Part shown: one piece after another, positions 46,690 to 56,666 of the stretch
Layout: each line of letters starts with the position of its first letter
Numbering within the stretch: position 1 is the stretch's first letter
NCBI GenBank assembly: GCA_034769895.1
Contig: CM068369.1
Coordinates: forward strand, 429,437,479-429,501,478
Length of the DNA stretch: 64,000 nucleotides
Source: Magicicada septendecula
Lineage: Eukaryota; Arthropoda; Insecta; Hemiptera; Cicadidae
Reading direction: 5' to 3'
Made by a program: the position numbers and the translations under genes
Notes under the pieces: generated by a model
Told to the model about the DNA's origin: nothing
Seen by the model: only the letters and a program-made list of their open reading frames with translations
Database searches by the model: none

Positions 46690-47311
46690 TTTACATATGG
46701 TGCTCCAGCACGCGGGGCGTATTATGGCTCAGTGATATCAGAGTGTATCATCAGATATGGCATGCCCGTCCTGGAGCAGTAAACAAGATCTGTAATAAAA
46801 ACTTACATTTATGAAAACTCCTTTGAATAATTTTAACTAATCTATGCAAGTAGAGACAAACATAAAATATATTACAGTTGCATATGGTGTCCCAACACGT
46901 GACACGAGGAAGCAAATTCTAGTAGATAATTGTAACCAAGAGTAAATTTTATACAATTAAAAATTCAATTAGATTATGCAATTAATAAATTTGCATAATA
47001 CATGTATATTTGTACATGCCGCCCAAACGCGGGACAATAAGCAAAATTTATTAATTAATTAATTTATGCAATTATTAAATCTGCATAAATATTACATTCG
47101 TATATGGCTCCCAAAGAACGTGGGGCATAACAAACTACATATACAGCCGTATATGGCGTCCAACTACAGGGCTAAATACACATAAGTACGACAAAGTTCG
47201 TACCGACAGCACTATCATAAATACAGATAAAAATTTATATAAATAATGGAATAATTAATTTATGCAAATAAATCTGCATGAGATATACATTTGTATATGG
47301 CGCCCAACGCG
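46690..47311 (+). repeat. Array of primer-binding-site-like motifs in the leader
   Basis: Motifs close to TGGCGCCCAACGTGGGGC (complement of a Lys tRNA 3' end) occur at 46698-46718, 46885-46901, 47017-47035, 47105-47126, 47154-47172 and 47298-47311; a weaker one lies at 46758. Most are preceded by TACAT...TATA/CATA, and several units also share AATTTATGCA...AATTTGCATAA. The last copy (TGGCGCCCAACGCG) is the best match. No TGG stands directly after the 5' LTR. Confidence 0.75.
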
Positions 47312-47443
47312 ATTGCACGAAGCGATTGCTCGAATAATTAATAAGAAATATTATAAGTGAGTAGGCTGAGGACAGGCAGTGGCTATAAACAATTGTTAGA
47401 CAGTAAGTCAGTAGTAGAAATAGTCTTAGTTAAGCATACTTGA

Positions 47444-48982
47444 ATGATTACGCGTAGTCGCGCGAAAATGACAAACAATAATTCAGATAGTATGGAGTTC
47501 GACGTGAACAACCAGCTAGGCGTCGAAGGACGTGAGGAAGATACGACGCAGAGTGAAAACACCAGCGCCGACGAGACTACAAGGGCGGGGGGACAATCGT
47601 TAGTACCTCGCGAGATGAACTTCCAGTTATTGCTCGAGTTCATTAAACAACAGAATGAAGAAATGAGTGAAAAAATGAGCGAAAAAATGAGACAACAGAA
47701 CGAAGAACAGATTGGAAAAATAAAAGTAGAATTGCAAGAACACACCAAGAAATGGGAAGAGAAAATTAGCGAGCTACAGAAAAAGAATGAACGTGGAATG
47801 AAAGAGTTGAAGAATGAATTAACAAGACATACCAAAGAAAGTAAAGAATTGAGAGAGAAGGACCGACAAGAATGGCAAGAAGCAATTAATAATACACAGA
47901 AGTCAGTAGACCAAATAAATAACAAACTAGACACACATATTCAAGAAACCAACAGCAGGAATGAAGAATTGAAAGGAGTTGTCATGAACAACGTAGAACG
48001 ACTACGGACAGAACAAGGAGAAGCAGTAAACTCGTTAAAACAGAAGATCGTAGAAGTAGATGACAGACAACGGTCGGCTGTACAGAAAATCAGTGAGACA
48101 GATAAAGAGAAGGAGACACGGCTAGAAGAATTAAGAAACCACATCGCCAAAGTTAAAGAAGGCCAAGAACGACTACAGCGTCAATTAGCCAACGCAGAAG
48201 TCGGATCGACCGCAAGAACAGGTGGGCCGCATAACAACGAATTAAAATACAACGGCACAGACCGATATCCCATCGAATTTCTCAAAGAACTGACCGAAAT
48301 CCAGAACACATTCTACCCAAGTGACGATGTCAAATGGATCGGTCGACATCTAGAAGCAGACGCCGCGATTTGGTGGAGGGTGATACGAGACCAAATCCGC
48401 AACTTTGATGAATCTAAAGACCTCTTCACACAAAAGTATTGGGGAGAAGAGAGACAGGACGCAGTCAGGGACAACCTAGAGTTTGGTCGATTTAATTGGA
48501 AGGGCAATCTGAGCGCAATTCAATATATGGAGCGCAAGCTTCTTGAAAGTCGCCAATTAACGCCAGCTATCACTGATCGTCAGCTAATCAAAAAGATAGC
48601 GCGCCATTTTGGTAAGAATATTGAAATTGCTGTGGTGACAAGGGGGATTAATTCAATCCAAAACCTTGAATCATTGATTGCAGAGTACGCCACGATTAAT
48701 CAGCGAACAACTAGAGATAATGACTTTGTAGGGAGTCACGAGAAGGTGAATGCCCGAGGTGTGGGGGAAGCAACAAACACACCCCAACCATTTCACAATA
48801 AGGGTGTCAGCTGGAAGCAAAAACAGCATTTGCCGAACAAAGAGAGTGAAAACGATCGCAACGTTAAGGGGTTTGGACGACACACTAACCGACAGCCCAT
48901 AAATTCCTTAGAATTCGTAAACAACGGTGCGTCGACCTCGACTGGTAAGGGGAACGACGTAGATAGAGAAAAAAAAAATTAA
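47444..48982 (+). CDS. Gag polyprotein of the young Ty3/gypsy element (512 aa)
   Basis: Long open frame after the leader. Residues ~60-260 are strongly heptad-patterned and charged (many Glu, Lys, Gln), a predicted long coiled coil. From ~270 a capsid-like part follows (YPIEFLKELTEIQNTFYPSD, LEADAAIWWRVI, FTQKYWGEERQDAVRDN, ITDRQLIKKIARHFGKNI), which fits the retrotransposon Gag fold of Ty3/gypsy capsids. The C-terminus is polar and basic. No CCHC knuckle is seen. The next frame (pol) overlaps its end in the -1 register at an A-run. Confidence 0.88.
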   Translation: MITRSRAKMTNNNSDSMEFDVNNQLGVEGREEDTTQSENTSADETTRAGGQSLVPREMNFQLLLEFIKQQNEEMSEKMSEKMRQQNEEQIGKIKVELQEHTKKWEEKISELQKKNERGMKELKNELTRHTKESKELREKDRQEWQEAINNTQKSVDQINNKLDTHIQETNSRNEELKGVVMNNVERLRTEQGEAVNSLKQKIVEVDDRQRSAVQKISETDKEKETRLEELRNHIAKVKEGQERLQRQLANAEVGSTARTGGPHNNELKYNGTDRYPIEFLKELTEIQNTFYPSDDVKWIGRHLEADAAIWWRVIRDQIRNFDESKDLFTQKYWGEERQDAVRDNLEFGRFNWKGNLSAIQYMERKLLESRQLTPAITDRQLIKKIARHFGKNIEIAVVTRGINSIQNLESLIAEYATINQRTTRDNDFVGSHEKVNARGVGEATNTPQPFHNKGVSWKQKQHLPNKESENDRNVKGFGRHTNRQPINSLEFVNNGASTSTGKGNDVDREKKN

Positions 48983-49164
48983 CCCTACCATACAATGAGA
49001 TAGCCGATATACTGACCAAGAACCGACTTCACGAAACCAACATACTATTACCAGATCTTAGAAATGAATTAACTTATGAAGATGAATTAAGATTCGAACA
49101 ACGGATTTCTAAGTGTCCAGAAATATTAATTAAGTTCAATAATAAGATTACGGTCCTTGCCTTA

Positions 49165-52100
49165 TTGGATACTGGGAGCGCGATAAATGCGTTGTCAGAA
49201 GAATGGTTCAACCAAAATAAAAATTATTTAGAACCATATGAGGAATTAAGCATGACTAATACACTGATTATTAGTGCAGTAGGTAGTAAGTCTAAGCTAG
49301 TACGGAAACAAATCTTATGTGACATTTACATTAGTGATATCAAGATAGACTGCGTATTTTTAATTATTCCAAATTTAATTAGAAATTGTATATTAGGTAT
49401 TAGCTTTATGAAAGATGAAAAATGTTTGATTGACGTGGAAAAGGGAGTCGTCGAATTTAGAGGAAGAGAGGAAGAACAAAATGTCAGCATACCCATTATA
49501 CACATGGAAGTAGTAGAAGCAGAAGAAGAGGATGAAATCGAGAAGAAAATAAACGCGAAAGTGGACAACATAACAGGTGTGGATGAGGAAACGTTAGAAG
49601 ATCTGAGAGAAGTCTTAATGAATAATAAAAGTTTATTTCGGGAGAGTCCAGGGAGAATGGAATGCTATCAGCATGAATTTAAAGTAACGGACAACACGCC
49701 TTATTTCCAACGCGGGTGGCCAATTCCACTTGCATACAAGCAAAGAGTTGATGCCGAAATCAACAAAATGTTGAAACACGGTGTAATTGAGAGGGGAAAT
49801 AGCCCATTTATTAATCCAATGGTCGCCGTAATAAAGAAAGACGGAAACGTCAGGCTGTGTTTGGACGCACGAAAAATCAATAGTGTTACCATTCCCGACT
49901 ATGAAGGACCAACTCCTATCCAAGAGATTTTAGCAAGGTGCGGTAGAATGAAGTACCTGTCCACAGTGGATTTAACCAGCAGTTTTTGGCAGGTGCCACT
50001 AAAGGAATGTTGTCGCGATTACACTGCTTTCATGTATGAGGGGAAATGTTATAGATATACAGTAACACCATTCGGATTAAGCACCAGTTCTGCCGCTCTG
50101 ACGAGAGGACTAGACATGGCACTTGAAGATCCGGTGAAGGAAAACACAATCATCTATGTTGACGACTGTCTTTGTTACTCGAACGACGTCAAGACGCATC
50201 TGGTACATTTGAATTTATTATTAAGCAATCTACGCAGAGCAAACCTAACGATTAACCTCGATAAATCGCAATTCTTTCGTCAAGAAATCGCCTACCTAGG
50301 GTATCGCTTAACTACAGAAGGAGTTCAAGCAACAGAAGAAAAGGTTGCTGCGATCAGAAATTTCCCAGTTCCGAGAAACCAGAAGCAATTGAAAGGATTC
50401 TTAGGATTGACTAACTTTTATAATAGATTTACTGCTAAGTATGCAGAAACGATTCAACCATTACTGGATTTATTGAGAAAAAATAAAAGGTTTATATGGA
50501 CATCAGAACTTGATCGATGCTTCAAGGAAGTAAAGGATTTATTTATTGAAACGGTTATATTAAAATTTCCGAAAGTCAACCAACGATATTTTCTTCAATG
50601 CGATGCGAGTAAATACGCCTACGGTGGACAACTGTATCAGTTGGATGAAGAGGGGAATGTGGGTGTAATTGCCTACACGAGTAAAACTTTTAAGGGTGCG
50701 GAAAAGAACTATTTCACGACTGAAAAGGAACTCTTAAGCATTGTCAGATGTTTAGAGAAGTTTCGAATATATATCTTGGGTCAACCATTAACGATTATAA
50801 CTGATAATAAAGCACTCACTTTCATGCATAAATGCCATCTAAACAACTCCAGGATAACTAGGTGGATCCTATCCATACAAGAATATAACTTTAACATCCT
50901 TCACTGTAAAGGTAAAGAGAATGTAGTGGCCGACATACTCAGCCGATATCCAGAAGATGCAACGGAAGAGGACCAAGTTGATGAGAACTTTGAATACCAG
51001 ATAAATCAGGTAACTATAAAAATGAAGAAAGACGTATGTAGTATGATAAGAGACATAGGAAAATTCCAGAAGGAGGATACGAAGTTAGGATCTATTATAG
51101 GTAATCTAGATAATGGTAATGAAAATGATATGTGTAAGTTTTATAAGTATGTTGATAACAAATTGTATAGAAAGTGTAAGAACAAATGGAAATTATACGT
51201 GCCAGAGAGTATTACGGACATAATCATCTCCGAAATACACCAGATGTACGGCCATTTAGGAGGTAAGAAATGTACCAAACTGTTACAGGAGAGTTTCACA
51301 TTTGACAAAATGTCAAGGAAAATTAAAGAGTACGTAAAAACTTGTGACAAATGTCAACGTTGCAAGGATAGCCAAAATAGGAATCTGTTTGGCGGAACGA
51401 TACCAATTTTACCATCAGAGAAAGGAGAACTCATTAGCGGGGATTATTACGGACCGTTACCAGTATCGATGGGTGGCGTAAAATACATCTTCGTCATGGT
51501 TGATAACTTTACAAAATACGTGAAGTTATACACGTTGAGAAGGGCAACAACGGCCGCAACTATCAGGAGAGTCCGACAATACATCGAAGAAGTTGTAAAA
51601 CCGAAAGCAATATTAACGGACAATGCGACGCAGTTCACATCGAAACAATGGGTGGAAGGATTGAGTGAACTTCAAATACAACCGAAGTACACTGCCATTC
51701 GCAACCCGTGCGCCAACCTTGCCGAACGTATTAATCGACAATTAGGAAACATGTTCCGTATGTTCGTCGGCGAACAACACACTAAGTGGTCACGTTTCAT
51801 TACAACAATCGAAAGCTGCATTAATGAAACGTATCACGACACCATTGAAGTAACACCATACGAAGCGCAGTTTGGTAGGAGACCAGCACGCGTTTGGGAA
51901 AAGTACTTAAACCAAGAAATACATGAACATAGCATAACGGACAACCGCCAAATCTTCGTGAAGATGAAGCTGAAGAGAGAGAAACACGCAAAGAAAATGA
52001 ACGAGGATAACAAAATTACCAAATTTAAATTGGGAGATCTAGTATTGGTAAGGACATATTGCCAATCGGATGCCATGCAGAAGAAAATTGACAAATTTTG

Positions 52101-52248
52101 TGAATTATATTGTGGACCCTATAAGGTGAAACAGGTCTTAGGGGAAGCTACATATATCTTGGTTGAATGCAGCGATGAACAGAAAATACGCGGCAGATTT
52201 AACATAAGACAGTTGAAAGCTTATCATTCCCGAAAGGAAAGAGATTAA
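49165..52248 (+). CDS. Pol polyprotein: protease, reverse transcriptase, RNase H, integrase
   Basis: The frame is open from the A-run at ~48970 and carries, in order: protease (LLDTGSAINALS, ~49160), reverse transcriptase (VCLDARKINSVT-like RLCLDARKIN, ~49855; YVDD box at ~50155), RNase H (LQCDASKYAYGG, ~50600; EKELLSIVRCLEKFR; TDNKAL), integrase zinc region (HQMYGHLGGKKC...CDKCQRC, ~51240-51365) and integrase core (GDYYGPLP, ~51440; LTDNATQF, ~51613; Glu in NLAERINRQ, ~51717). The order RT-RNase H-integrase defines Ty3/gypsy. Expression is probably by -1 ribosomal frameshifting from gag, as known in the family. The frame looks whole. Confidence 0.93.
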   Translation: MDTGSAINALSEEWFNQNKNYLEPYEELSMTNTLIISAVGSKSKLVRKQILCDIYISDIKIDCVFLIIPNLIRNCILGISFMKDEKCLIDVEKGVVEFRGREEEQNVSIPIIHMEVVEAEEEDEIEKKINAKVDNITGVDEETLEDLREVLMNNKSLFRESPGRMECYQHEFKVTDNTPYFQRGWPIPLAYKQRVDAEINKMLKHGVIERGNSPFINPMVAVIKKDGNVRLCLDARKINSVTIPDYEGPTPIQEILARCGRMKYLSTVDLTSSFWQVPLKECCRDYTAFMYEGKCYRYTVTPFGLSTSSAALTRGLDMALEDPVKENTIIYVDDCLCYSNDVKTHLVHLNLLLSNLRRANLTINLDKSQFFRQEIAYLGYRLTTEGVQATEEKVAAIRNFPVPRNQKQLKGFLGLTNFYNRFTAKYAETIQPLLDLLRKNKRFIWTSELDRCFKEVKDLFIETVILKFPKVNQRYFLQCDASKYAYGGQLYQLDEEGNVGVIAYTSKTFKGAEKNYFTTEKELLSIVRCLEKFRIYILGQPLTIITDNKALTFMHKCHLNNSRITRWILSIQEYNFNILHCKGKENVVADILSRYPEDATEEDQVDENFEYQINQVTIKMKKDVCSMIRDIGKFQKEDTKLGSIIGNLDNGNENDMCKFYKYVDNKLYRKCKNKWKLYVPESITDIIISEIHQMYGHLGGKKCTKLLQESFTFDKMSRKIKEYVKTCDKCQRCKDSQNRNLFGGTIPILPSEKGELISGDYYGPLPVSMGGVKYIFVMVDNFTKYVKLYTLRRATTAATIRRVRQYIEEVVKPKAILTDNATQFTSKQWVEGLSELQIQPKYTAIRNPCANLAERINRQLGNMFRMFVGEQHTKWSRFITTIESCINETYHDTIEVTPYEAQFGRRPARVWEKYLNQEIHEHSITDNRQIFVKMKLKREKHAKKMNEDNKITKFKLGDLVLVRTYCQSDAMQKKIDKFCELYCGPYKVKQVLGEATYILVECSDEQKIRGRFNIRQLKAYHSRKERD

Positions 52249-53479
52249 AGAAAGAAATCAACGTGATAAATAATACATCAAATTATTTAAGGACAAGACG
52301 TGCGTTTATGTTACGTAAAGAAGGGAAAAGGCAAACTACTCAACGGCTAAGTGGGGAGAAGTTAGAGGAAAGCGTAACGCCTCTAACGGTAATAAAAAAA
52401 CAAACCATTCAAGTTTGCTTAGCTAAGAGATAGAATTGTCTTTGTAAATAAATCAAGAACTATGTCATTGTGTTATAGTTAGTAGTGAAACCATAGACTA
52501 ATTTGTAAAAATTTAAATTGTCTTGTTTCATGGTAAAATTTTGAATAATGTACGTGATAAGATAGTAATCGATAAGAGAAAGTAAACAAAGGTTTGTTAC
52601 TTAATCATTTGAAATAATTAGCTATAAATTATTGGAATGTACAACAAGCAGTAATAAATTACAAGAATGTAAAATAGAAAAAAAAAATCATTTATTATAG
52701 ATTGTGTAATCGTAAAAACTTTAATGAGAATTATAGTGTGATAGTTGTTAACTTCAAACAAAAGGGGAATGTAAATAAAGTTTTGTTCAATTGAAATGAG
52801 ATTTTGTTGAGAAATTGTAGAATTTTAGGGGAAGAAAATTTTCTTTGATACGTATAAGAAGTACAGTATTAATGTTTATATGTGTAAAATTTAGCGTAAA
52901 TCAAATTGTAATATAATCTTTGGAAAATCTAACCAAGGATAATTAGAGTGAATAGGTTATCATTAATACTTAAGCTTATTGTGTTTTCTTTTGTTGTAAC
53001 CAAGTTGGTCGAACGCTTGTCAACAAAATGTAAATTTTAGCCAATAGATTATTTAGGAGTCATGCATATAAATATTAAAAACCTAAACGGAAAAAAAATG
53101 TGATAACTAGTTAGCAACAAAAGAATATTCTTTTACTTTATTTTCCTAAAAGGAAGGAATTTTGTAGATATAGAACATGTAAATGAATATTAACTTAACC
53201 ATATAATTACTAGAAAATCTGTAAATGGATTCATAATCTCAAACAAGCGAGCAATAAATTCAGTATCAAGGTTATGAACGACAGTGGTGTAATAATGACA
53301 GACAGTGTTGAAAAAGGGGGAAGGAAAGGGTAAGTGACACTACACTCTTTCATGTGGAAGATGATCTTTAGTGACTACACTCTTTTCAATGAAGAATGAC
53401 CATTGATGAAACTTCAGCAAGGGCATTAATTTGCGATTCCTTGATTCGGGACTCATCAATGAACCCAAATTGGGGACTC
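52249..53479 (+). other. 3' untranslated region of the young Ty3/gypsy element
   Basis: About 1.2 kb AT-rich, no envelope-like ORF. A polypurine tract-like AATTGGGGAC sits just before the 3' LTR, and a longer purine block GGGGGAAGGAAAGGG is at ~53316-53330. Confidence 0.7.
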
Positions 53480-54685
53480 TGTAAAGCAATTACGGCAGAG
53501 AATTTTTTTTTGCGTAAACGGCACTGTAGCGGGCGTCAACTGTCAAGAGTGATGCATGGTATAGCCAAACGGCCGCCGTTAGACAATGATTTAAGAAGGA
53601 CAACGCCTTGGCACATAACAGATGTTGGACATGGATGAACGACATAAGCGCAAGTGGCGACAATAACAAAGAAACAAAAGACGGTGTCAGTTCATCACAA
53701 CTACCGACAAGGAGTGTACTAAGGGGACGCCAACATTTTCGACATACACGTGTGAGTTAGCGGCTGCACATGGACATAACATTTTCCACAAAAGCAGTCT
53801 AAGAGCGGATGCAGTTAGGTACAAAGGAACTTATATAGCTGCACAGCGGGAAACTTGCTTACTGGCACGACATACGGAGCATCTTGTAAGGCTGCAGAAC
53901 AGATGTTAGTTCCTGGAAGATGACCACCATCAGCGTGTGAACGTAACAAGGGAAGTCGAGGACAATACGGCAATTCGACACACCCGGGTTATGGTACACA
54001 CATGTGCGGAAAGGAAATCGCTTAGAAAGGACACTTGGGAACGTAAGAACAATCACATAACAGACAACCGTGTAATTAGGTCCGTCGTCATACGGGGAGA
54101 TGGTGGACAGCAAGACTTTGAGAGAGGGGTCTTGGCTGACCTATCAAGAGCAAGGAATTCGGCAAAGGCGGGTGTAAAGAAGACGTCAACATGGAGACAA
54201 GGGTGAAGAGCGAATGGGAAGTAGACCAGAGACCCCAGCCGGAGTATCCAGGAGGAGCCTTCGCAGAATCTGATGCGAGAAACCAATCATGACAGTGATT
54301 GTGGTAAGGGTATGACATCCGTGAAGGGAGTCGTGTTGCTGAAGTAATAAAATAAGGTGTTCGCAGAGAAGAAGAGTTCAGTCGATTTCCAATTTTCAAA
54401 CAATTTAAGTCAGCCTATAAAAATCAGTCAGTCAGTCTATTTTAATCTCAGTTCGGTCGATTTGGAGAGTTCAGTCTCAGTTCGGTCGTATTCTAAATTT
54501 TGTCAGTCAATTCTATTTCGGTATAAACCAGCCAAAGTCTTTCAGATGGACGGTAGTAAAGTGTATTGATACTAGCAAAGAGATCGTTCGGGAGTGTATC
54601 AGAGACTATGTAAAACTGTAGAACTAACCCGTGACCAAATACTATGACAATGTCGAGTTAAGTACGATCAGACTTTGTGATCATA
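53480..54685 (+). repeat. 3' LTR
   Basis: Second copy of 44610-45815, followed by the AGTC target duplication. Confidence 0.93.
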
Positions 54686-54689
54686 AGTC

Positions 54690-54738
54690 TTATTTTTCAG
54701 AAAATGTGTGTGTGTATGCGCGTGCGCGCACAGGCACA

Positions 54739-54776
<38 letters not shown>

Positions 54777-55693
54777 ACTTGTATGTGTACGTAACTTACA
54801 TGAGACAACAAACACAAAATGAACATAAAGTAATGGAGACGGTCGACTGGGAGACGGAGGGGCAGTGAAAGTAACAGGAATTTCATTAACTCAGCTTCAC
54901 TAGCCACGGGAATCATGTGCATTCTGTTCCAGTTCACTCCATTGCCATGTAGTAACCATCTGTTCGCCGGTTTTTGTGTGACTAAAGAAAGCAATTATGG
55001 AACCCTATGTAACATCAGGTATACATTACATAATCTAAATAAAGATTCTATTTCTGAATTACCATGGGAATCGCCTAAATATCCTGGGCGGGAAAGATTC
55101 TCCACCTCACTTGTGTTAATGTGAAAAAACCATATACTCGCCGTTTCTTTTAAGATTATAATTAGTGCCATCTATGAACTGTCAGTTGTTTCGTCAGCCT
55201 AAAGGAATATAAAGTCTAGCACAGAATTTACAGTTACAATATTCTCTCGGCATACTGACAAAATGGTATCTAAAAGTTCGATCTGGATGGTCTTTGAAGT
55301 TCCTTTAAACACTGTTGAATTTTCAGAACGATTTTTCAGATTGTAAAAGATTGTAGTAGCAGAATGTAAATACGTAACGTTTTCAGAAGTAAGGGAGTAA
55401 AGATTGTTTTGATGTTTAGTTTACTTCTTAAAGAAAGCAATAATTATGAAAGTAAAAGTAAAACGATTAATAACTTCGTGTAATTGTTGTAACGCAGTAA
55501 CATTTAGAAACACAGAACAGAACAATTTAACAAATGAACGACTGAACGTTTAATAGTTAAAAAGATGTAGTTCTTGAAGAGCAGTAACATTAAGAAACAC
55601 ACGTTAGCAACTGAAATTATATTAAAAACATAAACTACCCTACCTAACCTTGGTTCGAAAACAATACGTTTTTTACATACGTACCATGTCAAA

Positions 55694-55736
<43 letters not shown>

Positions 55737-56116
55737 GTACTGTAGAAATACATATACACAATAAATAAGATCCCAATAACACCGAGTGTGTAGTGGGGAG
55801 CATATAATGTGAAAGCCAACAAATTGGTTACCACATAAAAGAGTAGTGGAAGTTCAACAGTTAAAGCAAAAAGTGAGTTCTATTGCATAGTGAGAATCCA
55901 TCATAGTAGCCCACATGGTTTCTTATGGATCGTAAAATAAAAAATATTATTTTTTAAGTGTATTGGTTTCTGTGTGTTTGTGTGAGTTTGTGTATTAACC
56001 TGACAACACTAGGCTACATTTTTCTGACAGTAACGCATGTTTTACATACAAAATTGCTAGAAACGCTTCGCATAGTAGGCCTAATTGTATAAAAATAAAA
56101 GTTCCGAATATAAACA
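54690..56116. other. Non-coding with microsatellites
   Basis: Contains a (GT)/(GC)/(CA) tract at ~54704-54773 and (TA)n at 55698-55731. Open frames here are driven by the simple repeats or have no recognisable feature. Confidence 0.6.
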
Positions 56117-56666
56117 GTTCCGAGTGACTACCTGTACTCTGGCAGCCACAAAACTTGTAAAACTTGCGTTTTTTGTGTTTCTACGTAAACTACAGTTCAA
56201 AACTAGGTGCGGACGCGAAAAATTCGCACTTTTTATTTGGAAGTTGCGAAAAAATACATGATTACTTATAGCAATACAGCGTTGAAACACAATGCTGTTT
56301 CGAGTTGGTTGCCTCCCCTTGGGCCTTACTTCGCGTTCGTTTTTTTTTACGTGGATTTCACAAAAAGCGAGAAAGGTTAGTAGTTAGGTTAGTTTGCATG
56401 TTAACTTAACAGCGTCAACTTTACCTTATTTACGTGAAAAAACTACCTTTTTTACCGCGTACGCACCTAAATTAGATGTGGATTTAGCCTAGAAAACGAA
56501 AAAAAGTTTACTTTATTTGGATCCCATAATTGGTTTTTTATAAATTTTTTACAAAATTTTTTTTGCGAATTTGTTGCGTCCGCACCTAGTTTTGACCTGT
56601 ATTTTACGTAGAAACACAAAAAACTCGGATTTTTCAAGTTTTGTGGCTGCCAGAGTCACTCGGAAC
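56117..56666. mobile_element. ~550-bp MITE with ~115-bp terminal inverted repeats
   Basis: The left end GTTCCGAGTGACTACCTGTA and the reversed right end GTTCCGAGTGACTCTGGCAG align for ~115 bp (the left has a ~9-bp extra piece), through TTTTTTGTGTTTCTACGTAA and AAAACTAGGTGCGGACGC. The 8 bp outside are TATAAACA and TATTACCA (6 of 8 alike), so an 8-bp target duplication is likely, as for hAT or P-type elements. No ORF. Confidence 0.7.

Larger units (their letters stand above)
44610..54685 (+). mobile_element. Young, whole-looking Ty3/gypsy retrotransposon (Osvaldo-like), 10.1 kb
   Basis: Two 1206-bp LTRs (44610-45815, 53480-54685) are flanked by AGTC on both sides (44606-44609, 54686-54689). Order inside: 1.6-kb leader with primer-site-like repeats, gag, then pol with protease, reverse transcriptase, RNase H and integrase. 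I find no envelope gene. By eye the LTRs differ at about one base, so the insertion is very recent and the element looks whole. The Lys-type primer motif, ~1.2-kb LTRs and ~10-kb size resemble Osvaldo of Drosophila; that placement is tentative. Confidence 0.93.

Noticed and set aside
47383-47934. 183-codon antisense frame opposite gag
   Set aside because: Mirror of a Glu/Lys-rich coiled-coil coding region giving Ser/Phe/Leu runs; a shadow.
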